A stretch of DNA of 64,000 bases from Symbiodinium natans (taxonomy: Eukaryota > Sar > Dinophyceae > Suessiales > Symbiodiniaceae): positions 31,001 through 95,000 of the forward strand of contig CAJNDS010001112.1 in the NCBI GenBank assembly GCA_905221605.1, read 5' to 3'. Positions 22,170 through 32,850 of the stretch are shown here, in pieces. The notes under the pieces are model-generated. The model saw only the letters and a program-made list of their open reading frames with translations, did no database searches and had not been told where the DNA came from. Position 1 is the first letter of the stretch; each line of letters begins with the position of its first letter. The translations under genes and the position numbers were made by a program.

Positions 22170-22610
22170 ATGCCAAGCTTCGAATCTGGAGGCTCCTCCG
22201 CAGCCTCCGTCTGCAGACCCACTCCTTGGGCTGTCTCAAAGGCCTCGCGAAGGGAATGCAGGGCGTTTGTGGAAGGTGTGCTCTGGGGAAACCTCTGCGG
22301 CATGTCCCAAAAGAAGACACTCCACTCGCGATGATGCAGAGCCTTTCACGGCATTCACATACCCTGACAGTAGTGGCCGGTATTCGGTGCCTTGTGAGCA
22401 ACCTCCCAGTCCACGGCCAGTGCCCAAACCTAGGAGATGGTTTTCATTTCACGCTCACACCGGCTTCCTTCGAATTTCGTCGATGTCCGCTCTTCGGCCG
22501 GCTGGGCGAGCGGCACTCCCCTCGTGACCCAGGATCTGGCGCTCGACGAAACCGTCTCTGAAGTCCTCAAGAGCTTCATTTTTAGACTTATAGGGGCCTG
22601 CTGAACTGCC
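22170..22610 (-). CDS. Two candidate exons of an unknown protein
   Basis: On minus, about 22470-22600 reads PYKSKNEALEDFRDGFVERQ then ILGHEGSA, and about 22170-22335 reads EWSVFFWDMPQRFPQS then LREAFETAQGVGLQTEAAEE and ends at a stop. GPYKSKNEALEDF resembles the 'KSK..A..F' stretch of compact domains that label or bind polymers, but I cannot name a family with confidence. Confidence 0.4.
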
Positions 22611-22744
22611 TGGGATGAACATGAAGGCCCTCATGGCATCTGTGCAGCATGAGCCAAAACTGTCAACAGCCCGCTTGTGCATGGAGGTTCTCATTCAATT
22701 CCTCATGCAGGCTAGGGATTCCATAAGTCTTCAAGGGCCTTTCA

Positions 22745-22780
22745 CCCTAAACCCTAAATCCTACACCCTAAACCCTGACA
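22745..22780. repeat. Degenerate telomere-like repeat
   Basis: Five CCCTAAA-type units with substitutions (CCTAAAT, CCTACA). It lies between the candidate exons at 22.2-22.6 kb and the WD40 gene. Confidence 0.75.
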
Positions 22781-23383
22781 GCTGTCCCAAACGAAGAGGG
22801 AGTTGTCTCCTGGTCCAGCACCTGCCGAAGGGCGTGAGCTAAGGTTTCAGGCTTCCAGGGCTCCAATGAAACACCCTGATACCGCACAGATACTTACATA
22901 GGCGCATGGATAAATCGGGGAGTCTGGTCTTTTGGTGCACGCTCGCGTATCGTCTTTGTACACAAAGGTGCCAATCGAACACTTTGTCTCAAAAGCTGTG
23001 GTGAGTACAGCCCACGCTGACTCACGGCATCTCAGAGCCCAGCCTGCTTGAAAATAGGGGGCAGCCGTCAGAACTTCACAGGGGGACGTGCAAGGGACCG
23101 CGGTCCCCTAAGCACCTCGATGAGTACAGAAGTGGACTTCCTTATCTTCTCCATACCAAGGAATGAGTTTTGGGATCGCGCGGTCGCAAAATCTTAGAAT
23201 TAGACCTGTTCGCTGAGGCAAGAAGATCTCAGTGGTGCCTGCCCCTGCATTCACTTTTAACTTGTTAGCTCTGGTGTTCAGTGAGTGAGGGGGCCGGATC
23301 TGTGATGTGAGCACTTCTCTTGGTGCTCAGACTCAGCTGTGCTCAGCCAATACTGTGCACTCAGATTGATTGCCCTTGCTCGT

Positions 23384-24288
23384 TCAGCGCTCCTTTGCGA
23401 CCTGCTCTACCCTCTTAACGATTGGTAGCAGAACTGGTCCCACGTCCTTCTTGGCCAGCTTCTTCTCTTCTTCCTGTTTCGCGCGCTCCTTTGGGTCTGA
23501 GGTGGCAGTGTTAGCCACCGGTGGTTCCAGGTCGCTGGCACTGATCAGACGCGACATGAGGTGTGCCACCATCATATCTGCCGGGCTGTTTGCAGAAGAC
23601 AGGTCGTCTAGTTCTGTGCAGGGCTAGCCTGGGAGAAAGCGGCGGCAGTCGAGTTGGGTGACGAGTGTGATGGCTGAGCATGGATCACAAGTGAAGCTTG
23701 CACGAAGCTGCTTCAACTAGGGCCATGAGCATCTACAAACAGACGATAGATGCCTGTGACCATCCTCCGGCCCGCCCAGTCAACGTCCCTGCCACGAGTT
23801 TTCAATGAGACCGAAGCACACCAAGAGTGCCACGGTCTGCAAGGTACTGGCAAGAATGCTCAAGGTGGTTGCCAGTGGTTCCCCACCATGCTTCCAAACA
23901 AGGCAGCAGGACATGCACCAGACGCTGCCCGGATGTTTCTCGAACTTTTGCAAGGGCTCGGCGACCTCCCAGACCAGTGCGAGCAATGCGCGGTATTGCT
24001 CGACGCTGATCGCACGAGTCACGAACCTCGAGGTCCCAGAGGATGATGCTGCGGTCCGCGGAGCAGCTCATGCCCTGAAACCTCAGAAGCCCCATATCTG
24101 CGCGCTACGTGGAGAACGTGGATGCCTCATGACTCATCCACGAAGCTGAGATCAGACTAAGCTAGCGGCGTCGGCCAGTCTACACGAAGGTCAACAACTT
24201 GACGGCCGTGCTGGAGCATGGCCCTGCGCATTGTGTGCTACCCTCAACACCTCCCTCGCCTCAGGAACGTTGCGCAATGAGTGCTCCC

Positions 24289-24332
<44 letters not shown>

Positions 24333-27300
24333 TTTTACGTATACAGAAACATATACCTGTACGTGTACATATGTGTACATGTATGAGCATACACACACGT
24401 ATATACGGGTATATGCATATGTATATACACATTATATTATACAACCTGTACATGTACTTGTACTTGTACATGTACATATTAGTATAAAATTGCAGATGTA
24501 CTTTCTGTGTATGTGTATATGTATATGTATATATATATATATGTAATATTGTAGTTTCTACGCGCTCGACCTCACATAGACATCTGTATGACCAGGCCTG
24601 ACGCAAGACTTGCTTCTCAAATCCCAGACCATCAGGTGACGGTCGAACGCACCGGTTACGGCCTGTACGCAACTTTTCGTGAGGGCTACTGAGGGCTGCG
24701 AGGTAGCTGTCATCTGATATGACTTGGGGTGACCTGATATGATGTTGGGTGATCTCGGGGATCTCTGATGCTGCGAATGCTGTTTTCGTGTGACTTGAGT
24801 TGATCTCGTATGATTTGAGGTGATCTGCGCCTGCCTGAGCACAGATACGAAATACACGCATATTTCGAGCGTGCCAGCCTTGTTCCCATCAGGACCCAGG
24901 CTGCAACACCAGACCTTGCTGCTCGCAGGCGCGACTAAAGTACAGGCAAGGCGACGAGTCTCCGCAACCACCAACATCCACCAACCTGGCCCACCTGTTT
25001 AGCGTCAGGCTGATACAAGCACTAGTGTTGGTCCGGTTTTGAACTGACCCTGACAAACTTCTTGTTGTCCAGAGCGGAAAACTAAAATGGTTGGTGCATG
25101 ATGATGCAGCGCAGTGCTGCAGACAAACAATTCCCTGCAACGGCCGGGCCGTGAGGAACTTTACTGAACCCATGCGCAAGCCGTATGCTGGGAGCTGCGC
25201 CGCCCCGGTGTGGCCCTCCAGCCGTGAGATGCAGCGGCCAGTCTCCAGGTCCCAGCTCCTGCTTGGGCAAGCTTCAGGGCCTTTCTTTTGAGGGAACTCA
25301 GGTTCCATGGTAGTGAGTGGCAGTAGACCAGAAAGAAGCAAGGCAGCAAGGCCACTGCAAAAGAAAGCGCCTGACGATCTGATCCTGCCCCACGGAGATG
25401 GCTCGCATCAGATCCCACTCAGCAGCTACGGAACACCTGAAGGATGCACGAGAGTCTACACTTACCCGTGCAGGAAGTGCAGAGCCCTTGCTAGGGAACT
25501 GGCACAGCGCCCGTGTGGTCGGAGAGGGTGGCCACCTGGTTCCCAAGCCCTTCAACTCCCAAATGCTAAATGACATGCCAGCTGCAAGCCTTACAGATGG
25601 CTGAGAAGGTTACAGACTCCTCCGCGTCGAAATCCCAGATTCGAACCTCTCCGTCAGCAGCTCCAGAAAGTATCCGCCTGCCCGGAATTACATTTCAGAA
25701 GTGACATGGCGTCTGATGTTAAATCTCTGCAGTCGTCCCAACATCGCAGTGAGCACATGCGGCTTTGTAGCCACGCACTTTTGATGGCGTCCGTGCCCTT
25801 TCAGCACAAGGACGATGTCGCTGTTGCTGCACTGGACTCCAAGACAGTGCAGGCATTTCCAGGCAAAGGCGGATCTCAGACGCATTCAGACGCTGTAGAC
25901 CTTGACCTTCTCGGTGCCAGAGACTTTGGACGGAGCTTCCGTGCGTGCGCCCGCAAAAAGCTTTGCCATGGAAACCACCAAGGATACCACAGCTACGGAG
26001 AGGGCCACTCCATGCAGGGCAGCCCTGCTGGCGCTCTTCCGGCGCTTCGCCTTCTGCGCCTTCTCATGGGCCACTGCATCAACGAGTTCCTCCTCCATGG
26101 TCCACATGCTGGAGCACATGCCCTCTTCATGGGTCGGTGGCTTCTTCCATGAAGCAGCCTGCACGTGTTGGAGCATCTCCTCTTCTGTGGCGCCAACTGC
26201 CTCGCCAACCTCTTCTTCAAAGATCTCCGGCCTCAACGGGCTCGTGGTCCCCGACATGTGAGGATATGGGCACTCGCGGGGGTGGAGGTGATGGAGCCAC
26301 TGGGCAAAGAGGCGTCCATGGAGTGGCACCAGACCACCGTGGTGCGCCTCGATTTCCTGTAGGCGCCGCTTCAAGCTGGAGGCCACGGAGGCATTTACAG
26401 CGGCTAGGATGGCCTCTGCAGTGGCCTCGTGGCTCTGGAGAATCTGCTCCAGTGAGACAAGGTAAGCATCACACTCGTCGATGCAGCAAACGGCATAGTA
26501 GCCAGAGGATGCAATGCAGTTCGAGGGACCGAGGATGTAGTTCGGGATCACCACTCGGATGGCATCAGGATCCGACTCATCCAATGCACCAAGTTGTCGG
26601 AGGTAGGACACACTCTCACTGAACTGCCACTTGCCACCGTGCAGTGCCATGCCGTAGAAGTCACTGAGACGAACTCGGCCGGTGTTGGGACGCTCCTCGC
26701 TCTGCAACAACTCGTCTTTGAGGGCTGAACACTCGTGGGATTGCCATCGGCCATACCGCTCGCCAAGCGCTGCGACAACCTCGGACATCTCCTGGAAAGA
26801 CAGTTGCTGCTTGCTAGGGAGGATGTCCTCACGAGTTTGCTGCAAGAACGACTGTGTCGCTGGCCAAGTTGGGTACTGCTCGGCAACCTCACTCAGCTTC
26901 TGCAGCATGTTGTCGGGCTGAAGGTGCTGCATATCTGCTCCAAGGACGAAACTGGCCATGTAGGTTTCCAGCACTTCCGTAGCTTGTGTCATGTTCAGCA
27001 CCGACTGGAGAGGCTTCTCCTGAGCATGCATCGCTGCTGAGAGGCGGATGTCCGCCTCCGCATGGACCATGTTCTCCAGCATGGCGGCCAACACGGCCAA
27101 GTCGTGAAGGTCCAGGCCGTGGTCTGTGAGCCGACTCTCAAATAAGGCAACCACATCCTCCGGCATGCGGTTCCCCAAGGCAATCGTAGGCGATGAGCTG
27201 TCCCATGTCTCTCCGCGTGGTTCCAAACCATGGAACTGCCATCCATGACGTTGGACGAACAAGCGGTGGAGGGCGTAGCGTGCAGCTGGAGGCCGCACGG

Positions 27301-29700
27301 CACCTCGCGCATTCTTTGGAAGGGCGGCGAAGGTGCTGGAGAGGGCATCTTGGAGACTTGCGATGCGGGCTTTTGTTGAATCCATGCTCGCAGTCTTCAT
27401 GACATCCTTGAGCTCTGCGAGGATGGGCTGCTTGGGATGTGCGACTGGTGCTTCTGTGAGAAACTGGGCACTGCAGCCGCCCAAAGCAAGCAGAAGGAAA
27501 ACTGCACAATGTGCAGAGTAGGCAAACGACTTAGCCATAGGTACGAGGAATAGAACTGTCTACGGGCAGACTTTCTTGTGACCGCGGTGTGAGGTGACCA
27601 CCACAGTTAACAGGAAGCTCGAGCAAATTGTGGCAAAGGGCATGCAACATGTTTGCTTCACACTCGCAACTCAGTTTGTGGGTCGCCTGAAATAGATGGG
27701 GCGCAAGCTCTGACACATAATGAGGTCCACCATGCTTCTTTAAGCTAGCAGCTACCCACCTTCCATCCCAGTCCACGTCGACAGACGTCACCCAGTCTTT
27801 GTGGCCTGCACAAAGCTTTCGTCACACACAGCGCTTGTGTTCTTCTTTTGTGTGTATTCGCGGGCAACTCTATATCGAAGGTCGTATAGCCTGTGACCTG
27901 CATGGTTAGCGAGTTGTCACAAAAAGAAACTCCGTCCTGGTTTGAGACTGGGCATCTGATGAATGTGCCCCTCAAACCTCCGACCAAACTCCATGGAGAT
28001 GATTATGTTTGAAGCCAGGGCTTGTAACACCAAGGCTGGTGGGATCGCATCGGTGCATGCACAAGTGTGATTGCCATGCGCGATGGAGCGGGGCTGCTCA
28101 TGTTTTGTTTGTGGCTGTGGTGCTGCAGGTGCGTGTGCCTGTGCGCGCGCGGGGGAGTGTGGGTGTGTGTGATTGTGACAGAGAGAGACAGAGGTGCGCA
28201 GGCCATGTCCTGCTAGGGGAAGCGGATTCAGCGGATGAAAGAAACATGGATCGTTCTCTGTTTGGCAACCTAAGACTCTGAGAGCCTCATTCAAGCACAA
28301 GATGCGCTGAGCGCCGGGGGGCCTCGGTAGAAGCATTGGAGCGCCTTGTCGTCAGGCACCTCGTCGTTCACATCCCAGAGAGCCTCTGCTAGCGCGGCTT
28401 GGTGCAGCTATAATCCTCGCTGCGCTGTTACACCTGCTATCCCCAAATCATCCGGGGTGCCAAAGAGTGATCGCCAGAGCCGGTCACCTCAAATCCACCC
28501 CCTCACTTCTTCTGATCGCCGTGTTCGTACTGCGCAATGATGTAATGTTGAGTGGCGCATCAGCAGAAAACAAACGAATATCCGATACGTACTGGTGGAG
28601 CCAGGGCCAACGAAAGCCATGATTGGGCCGGAAAAGCTTTTCGCAAGTCTTCGGTTTAGGCATGTATATATATATATACACATACACATATACACATGCA
28701 AGATACTCAGGGGACCTTTGCCCATGTACGCCCGCGCTGTGCCATGGCACCTGGCCCCGATTTCTTTCTGATCTTTTCGATAAACTTGCCACCAAATGGC
28801 TTTGTTTCTTTTATTGCTTGTTCTTGTTCTTGTTCTTGTTCTTGATCTTGTTCTTGCTCTTGTTATTGCTCTTGCTTTTGTTCTTGTTCTTGCTCTTGCT
28901 TTTGTTCTTGCGTTGTTGTTCACTCCCCCTCCCCCACACCCCTCTTCTCAAAAAAACCCACTCGCCTCGCCGCTTTTCAAAGCCACACCGCCCTCCTTTC
29001 GTCCCACCCGATGGCCGTCGCTAGCTTTCATGGTCTGGATGCTCCACAGCTTTCCAACAGAAACCTCTTTTTGGGTGCAAGGTCTTACAAAGAAGCGCAG
29101 GCAAACTCGCCAGTATGGCAGCCATGTCTGTGTCCCAGTCCACACTGAGGCAAAGGATCGCCGCCTCATTTAAAGTTTAGGGTTTAGGGATGGTAACTTA
29201 CGGCTTGTGGCTCAGAACTCGTCTCTGGGAGAAGAGCAACATTGGCTTTGACTAATGACCAGGTATCTCTGTCACAAACGCATTTCTCGATCCTTGTGGC
29301 GCCACCAGCAACGCTTCTCGTCACCTGCGCATGCATTTCTGGCATCTCTGGACGCCTAATCGCGCAGACCTGCGGTCGCCAAGCATTCTTTAAATTCAGC
29401 CAGCTGCAGTCTGCCAACCGCCCTCTAGAATAGACGTGCAAAGTTCCTTTCGTCTGTCATCAGCTCTGCACTGCAATGCCATGATGTGCACAGAGTCCGA
29501 ACATGTCCAAACGTTTCTCCGAGCCTGTCTTTACATCCCACTGTCGCATTGTCTGGTCAGTCGACACGGTGATCATGCGCGGATTGCAGCCCGGAAACAT
29601 GGAACGCCTCGGCACGGTAGACGCATTCTCGGATCTTGAAGGTACTGCTGCGAGAGCGGTCACAGCATGGAACCCATGCAGTACACACATCTCACATTGC
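23384..29700 (-). CDS. WD40-repeat protein, many exons, hosting another gene in one intron
   Basis: Exons with WD40 strands and W-D dipeptides recur along the minus strand. They include about 29525-29690 (STDQTMRQWDVKTGSEK), 29090-29140 (VDWDTDM), 28330-28400 (LWDVNDEVPDDKALQCF), near 27980 (FEGH), 27760-27805 (HKDWVTSVDVDWDG), 25614-25677 (RILSGAADGEVRIWDFDAEE), 25504-25535 (VATLSDHTGA), 25371-25436 (AEWDLMRAISVGQDQIV) and about 25201-25258 (SWDLETGRCISRLEGHTG). Further ones lie at about 24580-24650 (VTGAFDRHLMVWDLRSKSC), 23995-24065 (MSCSADRSIILWDLE) and 23745-23790 (VDWAGRRMVTG). A Lys/Glu-rich last exon at 23384-23613 ends at TGA. The exons from 27805 to 25201 join in phase; donors are GT, GT, GC and GC. 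WD40 propellers are protein-binding platforms, so the partner cannot be read. The 5' end is not found. The junction between the FEGH exon and 27805 does not close with a GT, GC or GA donor. Confidence 0.82.
24290..24545. repeat. ACATAT-type microsatellite region
   Basis: Nearly pure (ACATAT)n at about 24290-24335 is followed by irregular TACA/GTAT simple sequence and a (TA)n run at about 24530-24541. It lies in an intron of the WD40 gene. Confidence 0.85.
25886..27538 (-). CDS. Uncharacterised 550-residue secreted/membrane protein, intronless, nested in a WD40 intron
   Basis: An uninterrupted 550-codon frame from a real ATG to TGA, by far the longest in the window. Residues about 5-25 form a signal peptide (AHCAVFLLLALGGCSAQF). 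The middle holds helical segments with conserved blocks YPTWPATQSFLQ and RYGRWQSHECSALKDELLQ, then a Cys-rich patch (YYAVCCIDECDAYL) and the signature PLHGRLFAQW plus ECPYPHMSGTTSPLRPE. Near the C-terminus an acidic stretch is followed by a basic KRRK cluster and a hydrophobic helix (HGVALSVAVVSLVVSMAKL), ending in VYSV. A type I membrane topology is likely. The gene lies whole within an intron of the WD40 gene on the same strand. A split paralogue at 57484-60003 encodes 549 residues. I recognise no named domain or enzyme motif. Absence of introns suggests a retrocopy. Confidence 0.93.
   Translation of the reverse strand: MAKSFAYSAHCAVFLLLALGGCSAQFLTEAPVAHPKQPILAELKDVMKTASMDSTKARIASLQDALSSTFAALPKNARGAVRPPAARYALHRLFVQRHGWQFHGLEPRGETWDSSSPTIALGNRMPEDVVALFESRLTDHGLDLHDLAVLAAMLENMVHAEADIRLSAAMHAQEKPLQSVLNMTQATEVLETYMASFVLGADMQHLQPDNMLQKLSEVAEQYPTWPATQSFLQQTREDILPSKQQLSFQEMSEVVAALGERYGRWQSHECSALKDELLQSEERPNTGRVRLSDFYGMALHGGKWQFSESVSYLRQLGALDESDPDAIRVVIPNYILGPSNCIASSGYYAVCCIDECDAYLVSLEQILQSHEATAEAILAAVNASVASSLKRRLQEIEAHHGGLVPLHGRLFAQWLHHLHPRECPYPHMSGTTSPLRPEIFEEEVGEAVGATEEEMLQHVQAASWKKPPTHEEGMCSSMWTMEEELVDAVAHEKAQKAKRRKSASRAALHGVALSVAVVSLVVSMAKLFAGARTEAPSKVSGTEKVKVYSV
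28811..28920. repeat. TTCTTG-type hexamer microsatellite
   Basis: Imperfect (TTCTTG)n with CTTGCT/TTATTG variants. It lies in an intron of the WD40 gene. The long low-complexity frames across it (Leu/Val-rich on plus, Arg/Thr-rich on minus) are repeat artefacts. Confidence 0.85.
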
Positions 29701-29969
29701 TGGCCTGTCACCCTCCAGGAGTAAGGTGAGGTCATCGTTAGCCATGATTCCTTCGGGACGATTACCAAGGTGCGTTCGAATGCTTGCGGCTTTCGTCACT
29801 CCTAAAGCCTAAGAATGTCCTTCGATTGTTCTGGCCAGTTGTGGCAGAACTAATTAAGCACAAAACATGGAGCATAACAATTAGAAACAATTGTCGTTCA
29901 TACCAGGCAAATACGTGCCTCACAGTTGGGGCCGCAAATTGCACGATGCGAAGCAGGCTCGTGGCTGCT

Positions 29970-30255
29970 ACGATCCAGTCCGCGCCATTTGGGAAAGCCC
30001 CTTGAGGCCCTGGGGGCCGTCAGGCGACTTGAGATACACGGGTCTAGCCACCTTCCGCAGCTTTGCGAATGTGTGGCGCCTGGGCACCTGTAGGTCGTCT
30101 AGGCAATGCTGTGCCCCTATTTCCATAGCCACAGTGTTGAAGATGCTCTCTAAGCTTTGGCCAAAGATTTTGCAAAGACTGCGTAGCTGTGTAGTGAGTG
30201 CAATGATGCCACCACTTGGCTCGGGCAAACAGCCTTGGGATTCCCGGTGTGGCAC
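29970..30255 (-). CDS. Candidate exon(s) upstream of the WD40 gene
   Basis: The minus frame reads GGIIALTTQLRSLCKIFGQS then LESIFNTVAMEIG, followed by DDLQVPRRHTFAKLRKVARP. The composition is coding-like. It may belong to the WD40 gene's 5' part or to a separate gene. No domain is recognised. Confidence 0.4.
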
Positions 30256-30288
30256 TGTCCAATGGCAGCAAAGATGGAAAGATTGGAG

Positions 30289-30315
30289 CCCTAAACCCTA
30301 AACCCTAAACACCCT
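30289..30315. repeat. Interstitial telomere-like repeat
   Basis: Three and a half CCCTAAA units in a row, placed immediately upstream (minus sense) of the candidate exon at 29970-30255. Confidence 0.8.
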
Positions 30316-31472
30316 AATAGTGGGCAGCTGGCGCAGGGCAGGGCAGGCATGAAAGGCAGCTGCTCGCGGTCTTTCCGAGTTTGCTGTGAAAAGCTGGGCT
30401 CCCAAGCCTTTCAGTGCTACACTGCTACACAATGCAAAGCAATATATGTATGATTCTGTATGAATACTGCTTTAGATTCGATGCCCAAACAGCATTGAAT
30501 TCGTGTCTGGACTCAAAGCAGGAATGAAGTGATATATGAAGCCATCGGGTCTTTTCGCGCCCATCTCTCACTCATCCTGGGCGGCTTCCTCTTCAGCCTC
30601 AATCGCAGCCACTGCCGCCTCCAGAACTGACAGGGTTTTACATTGCTATGGCTATGGGAAGCAGGTCTTTGCAAAGGCAGAAAGGCTTATTGCAGTTTAG
30701 CTTTACGCTCTACTCTGCCTGTAAGCTGAGCGGCTACATGCTACATCCCCAGAAGCTTTTCTTGCGAGCCATACTCACGGCCCTGTCGCACGCACGGCAA
30801 AACCACTTTCACGAAAATAATGTCACGTCCGCATGCCATATGTTACAACTGCAAGGCAGCAAGAATTGAAAGCACTGAAAAGGAAACTCTACGGGCAGCC
30901 CTTTCGCAGATTTCTCCACAACATCCAGAACTTGGCTGGCTAGCTTCATACATGCAGCCCTCTTAGACCCTAACTTAATCCGATATAATCTTACAAGTGG
31001 GTGTTCTTGGATGCCCCACACGTGCGTCAACTAATTCCATCAACTAGGCGCAGCTGCTGTTGGACTTGACCTCCTCCCAGCTGCAAGAGTCCCTGCATGT
31101 CCCTGCCCTGTCTGTCTGTTACTGCGACTATTACTAGCGATTACTAGTGGGTCCACTACATTTCCCTGCGACCGATTTCGTAAGACGGACCTGCGAGGTG
31201 CTTGCAATGCTCTGCCTGCGTTTCGTCCAGCAGGGGCACCAGCGAGTCTGCCGCACCACCCGGGTAGTGTTTGATGAACACAGGCACTGCCTCATTAGAA
31301 AAGCAGGGGGCTCAATGCAGTATCTCTCAGCCTAGGTGCACGGGGCTCTGCAAGCTCAACCGTCAAGCCTGCCGAAGCTTTTCGAGGCTGCCGTTGCAAG
31401 CCTGCACTTGAAACTGCAAACACAAAATACACCAGCACGTGAGTCGACTAGCCAGTTAGTGATCTTCACGAT

Positions 31473-31754
31473 TTAGGTCCCTATTAGCCCATGGGCCTCT
31501 ATATCGACTCCGCCAACGCAATCAGCCTCGAGACAGTCAAAGGCTCGCTCGGCTTCTTGACAGATTAAATACAGTAAGCGACACGAAGGAATGTGATTGT
31601 GAGCAGCATGAGCTCTACAAAATGTGCCGAGACAGCGGCTGCAAGGGTGTCGATCGCGCCTGGAACATGCCGCTAATGATCGCTGCTTCGCATGGCTACA
31701 GTTTTCTGCAAGAATGTTGAAGTCGGAAACTTCGTCTGCACCGACTATGTGCAC
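31473..31754 (-). CDS. Candidate Cys/His-rich exon
   Basis: The minus frame carries closely spaced Cys and His (HPCSRCLGTFCRAHAAHNH, then PSCRLLYLICQEAERAF, then DCLEADC). The C-x2-C-x4-C-x2-H-x2-H spacing resembles a small zinc-binding fold, though no exact RING, B-box or MYND pattern fits in one exon. It could be part of a zinc finger split by introns. Confidence 0.4.
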   Translation of the reverse strand: MHIVGADEVSDFNILAENCSHAKQRSLAACSRRDRHPCSRCLGTFCRAHAAHNHIPSCRLLYLICQEAERAFDCLEADCVGGVDIEAHGLIGT

Positions 31755-32149
31755 TCTCTTAACTTCCTTGCAGACCCGACATTATCAACGCGCCTCTCTG
31801 GGGGTTTAGGGGTATGATGCCAACACTAACCGTGCCCAGGCGAACCAGGTACCAGCGTCGCTTGCTCGGCGATGGCCTGTACGGCACGATATAAAGTGGA
31901 ACACGGCCATGCCACAGTATTGCGTGCAAGCACTACTGGTAGCTGCAAATTTTGATAATTGCATTAGCAAGGTGGGTTATGGGGATTATACTAGGGTTTC
32001 CAGGGGATACAAAGTAGACTGAGTCAAAAGTTCTTCCAAGCAAGCACCTCCAATCTGGCCAGGTCGAGGCTTGCAGGCGTCTCGCTGGTTGCAATGCAGG
32101 ACGTGGATGCCTTGGCAGCGTCAGCCCTTCGGATCATCAGGGTTTAGGG

Positions 32150-32402
32150 TTGAGGGAACAGCCCTTTCCAGGCCTCTTTGAGGACATCCTCCAGCTGTGT
32201 GGACATCTTCAACACGCATTCCAGGATATGCCTTGTGAGGGCTATATACATGAATGATGCACTGCTCAATGGATGCTATGGCCAGAAGGTCAAAGAGCCA
32301 ATGGAGAGTTTTCTTGACAGACTCTGTCTTTAAACAGCAAACAACGTCAGCCACCGATACCCAGCCCGGGAGTTCATCTTCATTTTTAAGCCTTTTGGGC
32401 AT
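32150..32402 (-). CDS. Candidate exon, unknown protein
   Basis: The minus frame reads KRLKNEDELPGWVSVADVVC then ESVKKTLHWLFDLLAIASIE. Balanced composition and a helical second half argue for coding sequence. The family is unknown. The downstream end runs into a short TTTAGGG-like sequence near 32139-32150. Confidence 0.35.
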
Positions 32403-32634
32403 CTTGCTACACTATGTTGCTTAAAGTTCAGGAGTTGGGCGGCAATGTCACCCAAAAGCGTGGTAATTTAGGTCATCGGCTTGCACCCCCCACCGCCTAA
32501 AACTAGGCGGCTTAAGATGGCCAACTCCTGCTGCACTGCGCATCCTGGCAAAAAAAGACTTCCTTTGGACTCGGGACTCTGTCCCTGCAAATGGGTCATC
32601 TATCGACTGAGCCCTCAACATGCAAAAGGGCGGT

Positions 32635-32850
32635 AAAACCCTAAACCCTAAACCCTAAACCCTAAACGGTTACGTCTGCTCAATACTCCATCCTCCTGGT
32701 CCCCCACCTCTCGGCAGGGAGCATGGCTTCCTGAAAGGCGCTGCACAAGTCGTCCTCATCCTCCAGCAGCTCCTGTACAGGGACTTTCAGCACAAGTTCG
32801 GGGTTTAGGGTTTAGGGTTTAGGGTTTGGGGTTTTGGGGGTTTCGGAGAA
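32635..32850. repeat. Two telomere-like blocks in opposite orientation
   Basis: CCCTAAA units at about 32637-32666 and TTTAGGG units at about 32800-32830 trailing into GGGGTTTTGGGG variants. About 130 bp separate them, a third instance of this inverted arrangement. Confidence 0.85.

Noticed and set aside
24290-24545. A CRISPR-like or satellite array
   Set aside because: The unit is a six-base microsatellite with no spacers.
24199-24861. Tyr/Thr/His/Ile-rich frames across 24.3-24.5 kb
   Set aside because: Artefacts of the ACATAT microsatellite. The real coding signal nearby is the WD40 exon at about 24.6 kb on minus.
25945-26622. A 225-codon plus-strand frame
   Set aside because: It lies antisense to the 550-codon gene, has a skewed composition and no motif. 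A shadow of real coding sequence.
28489-28923. Arg/Thr-rich frame on minus and Leu/Val-rich frame on plus
   Set aside because: Both simply translate the TTCTTG hexamer microsatellite.
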